DNA of 64,000 bases, taken from contig NZ_KB849176.1 of assembly GCF_000367925.1 (NCBI RefSeq), positions 248,001 through 312,000 on the forward strand. The letters are read 5' to 3'. Under the pieces are notes generated by a model. It had not been told where the DNA came from and ran no database searches. It worked only from the letters and a program-made list of their open reading frames with translations. How positions within the stretch are numbered: the first letter of the stretch is position 1; the number at the start of each line of letters is the position of its first letter. Made by a program: the position numbers and the translations under genes. This document shows positions 62,636-64,000 of the stretch, piece after piece. Source of the DNA: Acinetobacter bohemicus ANC 3994 (GTDB lineage: Bacteria > Pseudomonadota > Gammaproteobacteria > Pseudomonadales > Moraxellaceae).

Positions 62636-64000
62636 CTGCTTTAAATCTAGATGCAAAATTGACATTTGCCGATCAAGCATTGCCTCCTGATTCATTCAAT
62701 ATAATGAGTAATGATTATCCTACAAACGATTTTGTAGTAAGTAGAACTCGTGAGGGAATTACGGTTTCAAGATACGGAGACATCGTTTGGGATTTTACAG
62801 TATATGATCCTGAAGGTAAGCCGAGCACCTTGTTATTTACTTTTTGGGATCAGGGACCGTTATCTCCTGAAAGAGCTAAATTAATTGATGAAATCAAACA
62901 GATTTTTTTTATCTTAATTTGGTTGAGAGATAAGGAACCATTAAGCATTGGTTCTTTGAGGAATTATTTGACTGTTGTTCGGGAAATTGCAAAATTTGCA
63001 GAACAGCGGCAGATTACACTAAAAGCAGTGATAGGTGATACCCCATTATTTTTAGAATTTGTTCGATCTCAGAACTCAGGATGGTTAATTGAAACTCTTT
63101 CCTCCCTATTACTGTTATTAATGAACGGTAGTTATCAAAATTTTGCGATAAAAACCGTAGAGCCAATTACGATAAGACTACTTCAAAAACAGAACAAGCA
63201 GTACAGACAGTCTTTAAAACAACATGCACCAATTCCGACAAGGATTTATTCTGAAATTTTAGCAAATTTTATAGAGTATTTAGATGAGTGGGAAAAAAAT
63301 GAAACTGAGTTGTTTGATATAATATTGGATAGTTATTTTTTTGCTAAAAATAGAGGAAATTTAAGAACTTACTCCTTTCATTATACTAAATTTTTAGATC
63401 GGGCATCGCCAGAACTAAGAGAATATATAATAAGTAAAACAGGAAAGTTCACCTTGAAAAACTTAAATGCCTTAATTACAGATACCCAAGGTATTTGTAA
63501 ACTTGTAATACAGGCTTTTACAGGTATGCGAGATGATGAGGTAAAAGCCCTTCCATATAAGTGTATTAAGGAAGTTGTTTCAAATTCACAGAAACATTTT
63601 TTGATTATTGGTAGAACAACTAAGCTAAATCATGGAATTCCGTTAGTCACGCAATGGGTAACGAGTGTAGATGGATTAAAAGCCGTTAGGATTGCTCAAA
63701 AGATAGCAGATTATATTTATGAGATTCATGATGCTAAGGATGTACAAATTGACCCAGATATTTTTAAATACCCACTATTCATTTCTGCAAGTTCATTTGG
63801 GTTTACAGGTAAACCTATTACGTCGACTACTACTAAATATCGAATTGGGACTCTATATCGTAAAGAATCTATTAATAAAATGCTTCCCAAAATTGAACAT
63901 GCCGATCTTAAAGAGTTAGAGCAGATTGACCCACATCGAGCATGGCGATCAGAAGAAAAATTTCGTATCGGACAATATTGGGGTCTGACTTCACATCAGT
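62632..64000 (+). CDS. Tyrosine-recombinase-like protein, third of the trio (cut by window edge)
   Basis: At least 456 residues, open to the window end. ATG 62632 overlaps the previous TGA (ATGA); ATG 62623 is in frame and also possible. Box I is intact: FTGMRDDEVKALP with Arg300. The last visible residues, QYWGLTSHQ, look like the start of box II (HxxR), so the catalytic His/Tyr part is beyond position 64000. The first about 250 residues are an unrecognised N-terminal region. The order and overlap place it as the last recombinase of the trio. Confidence 0.75.
   Translation, partial: MTALNLDAKLTFADQALPPDSFNIMSNDYPTNDFVVSRTREGITVSRYGDIVWDFTVYDPEGKPSTLLFTFWDQGPLSPERAKLIDEIKQIFFILIWLRDKEPLSIGSLRNYLTVVREIAKFAEQRQITLKAVIGDTPLFLEFVRSQNSGWLIETLSSLLLLLMNGSYQNFAIKTVEPITIRLLQKQNKQYRQSLKQHAPIPTRIYSEILANFIEYLDEWEKNETELFDIILDSYFFAKNRGNLRTYSFHYTKFLDRASPELREYIISKTGKFTLKNLNALITDTQGICKLVIQAFTGMRDDEVKALPYKCIKEVVSNSQKHFLIIGRTTKLNHGIPLVTQWVTSVDGLKAVRIAQKIADYIYEIHDAKDVQIDPDIFKYPLFISASSFGFTGKPITSTTTKYRIGTLYRKESINKMLPKIEHADLKELEQIDPHRAWRSEEKFRIGQYWGLTSHQ

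Larger units (their letters stand above)
59129..64000 (+). mobile_element. Mobile element carrying a trio of tyrosine recombinases (left end and recombinase module)
   Basis: Begins within the HExxH-type gene and runs past the window edge. Contents seen: about 120 AT-rich bases with repeated GAC-containing motifs, then three tandem recombinase-like genes joined by ATGA overlaps. Such trios occur in RIT (recombinase in trio), Tn554-type and Gamma-Mobile-Trio elements. Which class this is cannot be decided from the visible part, and the cargo is outside the window. The right end and any target-site duplication are not visible. Confidence 0.7.

Noticed and set aside
59265..64000. Firm naming of the trio as GmtY/GmtZ/GmtX or TnpA/TnpB/TnpC
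   Set aside because: Sizes and order do not clearly match either set from memory, and the third gene and right end are not visible.

Overview
The window looks like chromosome of an Acinetobacter species. Evidence: a complete AdeIJK-type RND efflux operon in the Acinetobacter arrangement, a small membrane protein resembling an Acinetobacter-specific family, the order TPR gene-lolB-ispE-tRNA-Gln-prs-rplY-pth divergent from hemA, and AT-rich intergenic DNA. The species cannot be told from the sequence alone.

Layout. 1-4.7 kb: 5' part of valS (reverse strand), then an unknown protein, a short-chain dehydrogenase and a PP-loop ATPase on the forward strand, followed by two tandem YbjQ-type genes. 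4.7-10.7 kb: adeI-adeJ-adeK (reverse strand). 10.7-14.5 kb: PAP2 phosphatase, a Gcr-type membrane protein and ispB; rplU-rpmA start opposite. 15.8-22.5 kb: a small trimeric autotransporter, lolA, a DUF3298-type lipoprotein, serS, cysG and trmL. 22.6-29.2 kb (reverse): a putrescine-type permease, an iron-dependent alcohol dehydrogenase with an SCP2-like partner, lipB, ybeD and rpoD. 29.5-35.9 kb: small acidic and membrane proteins, trhO, a LysE exporter, ribB under an FMN riboswitch, and panD. 36-48.9 kb: pth, rplY, prs, four tRNA-Gln genes, ispE, lolB, a TPR protein, hemA, dnaG, bamD, rluD, pgeF and a flavodoxin. 53-58.6 kb: smpB, coaD, a ferredoxin, rnpB, two tRNA-Met genes, a lipoprotein, an unknown gene and nadE.

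Two accessory blocks stand out. (1) Positions 49057-52897 hold four same-strand genes between what looks like an IS3-family end and smpB: a WYL-domain regulator, two proteins I do not recognise and a phospholipase-D-fold nuclease with an HxK...N...E active-site pattern. This looks like a compact, undescribed nuclease-centred defence module. Its third gene has an in-frame stop four codons after its translationally coupled start, so this copy may be damaged. (2) From about 59130 to the window end an element carries three tandem, start/stop-overlapping tyrosine-recombinase-type genes (the third runs off the edge). It interrupts a gene inside a predicted HExxH metallopeptidase motif. Short GAC-containing repeats lie at its left end. 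The second recombinase lacks the box I arginine and carries a cysteine cluster. The cargo is beyond the window.

The rest is housekeeping: translation (valS, serS, rplU, rpmA, rplY, pth, smpB, rnpB, tRNAs), envelope biogenesis (lolA, lolB, bamD, ispB, ispE), cofactors (cysG, hemA, ribB, panD, coaD, nadE, lipB), and replication and transcription (dnaG, rpoD).
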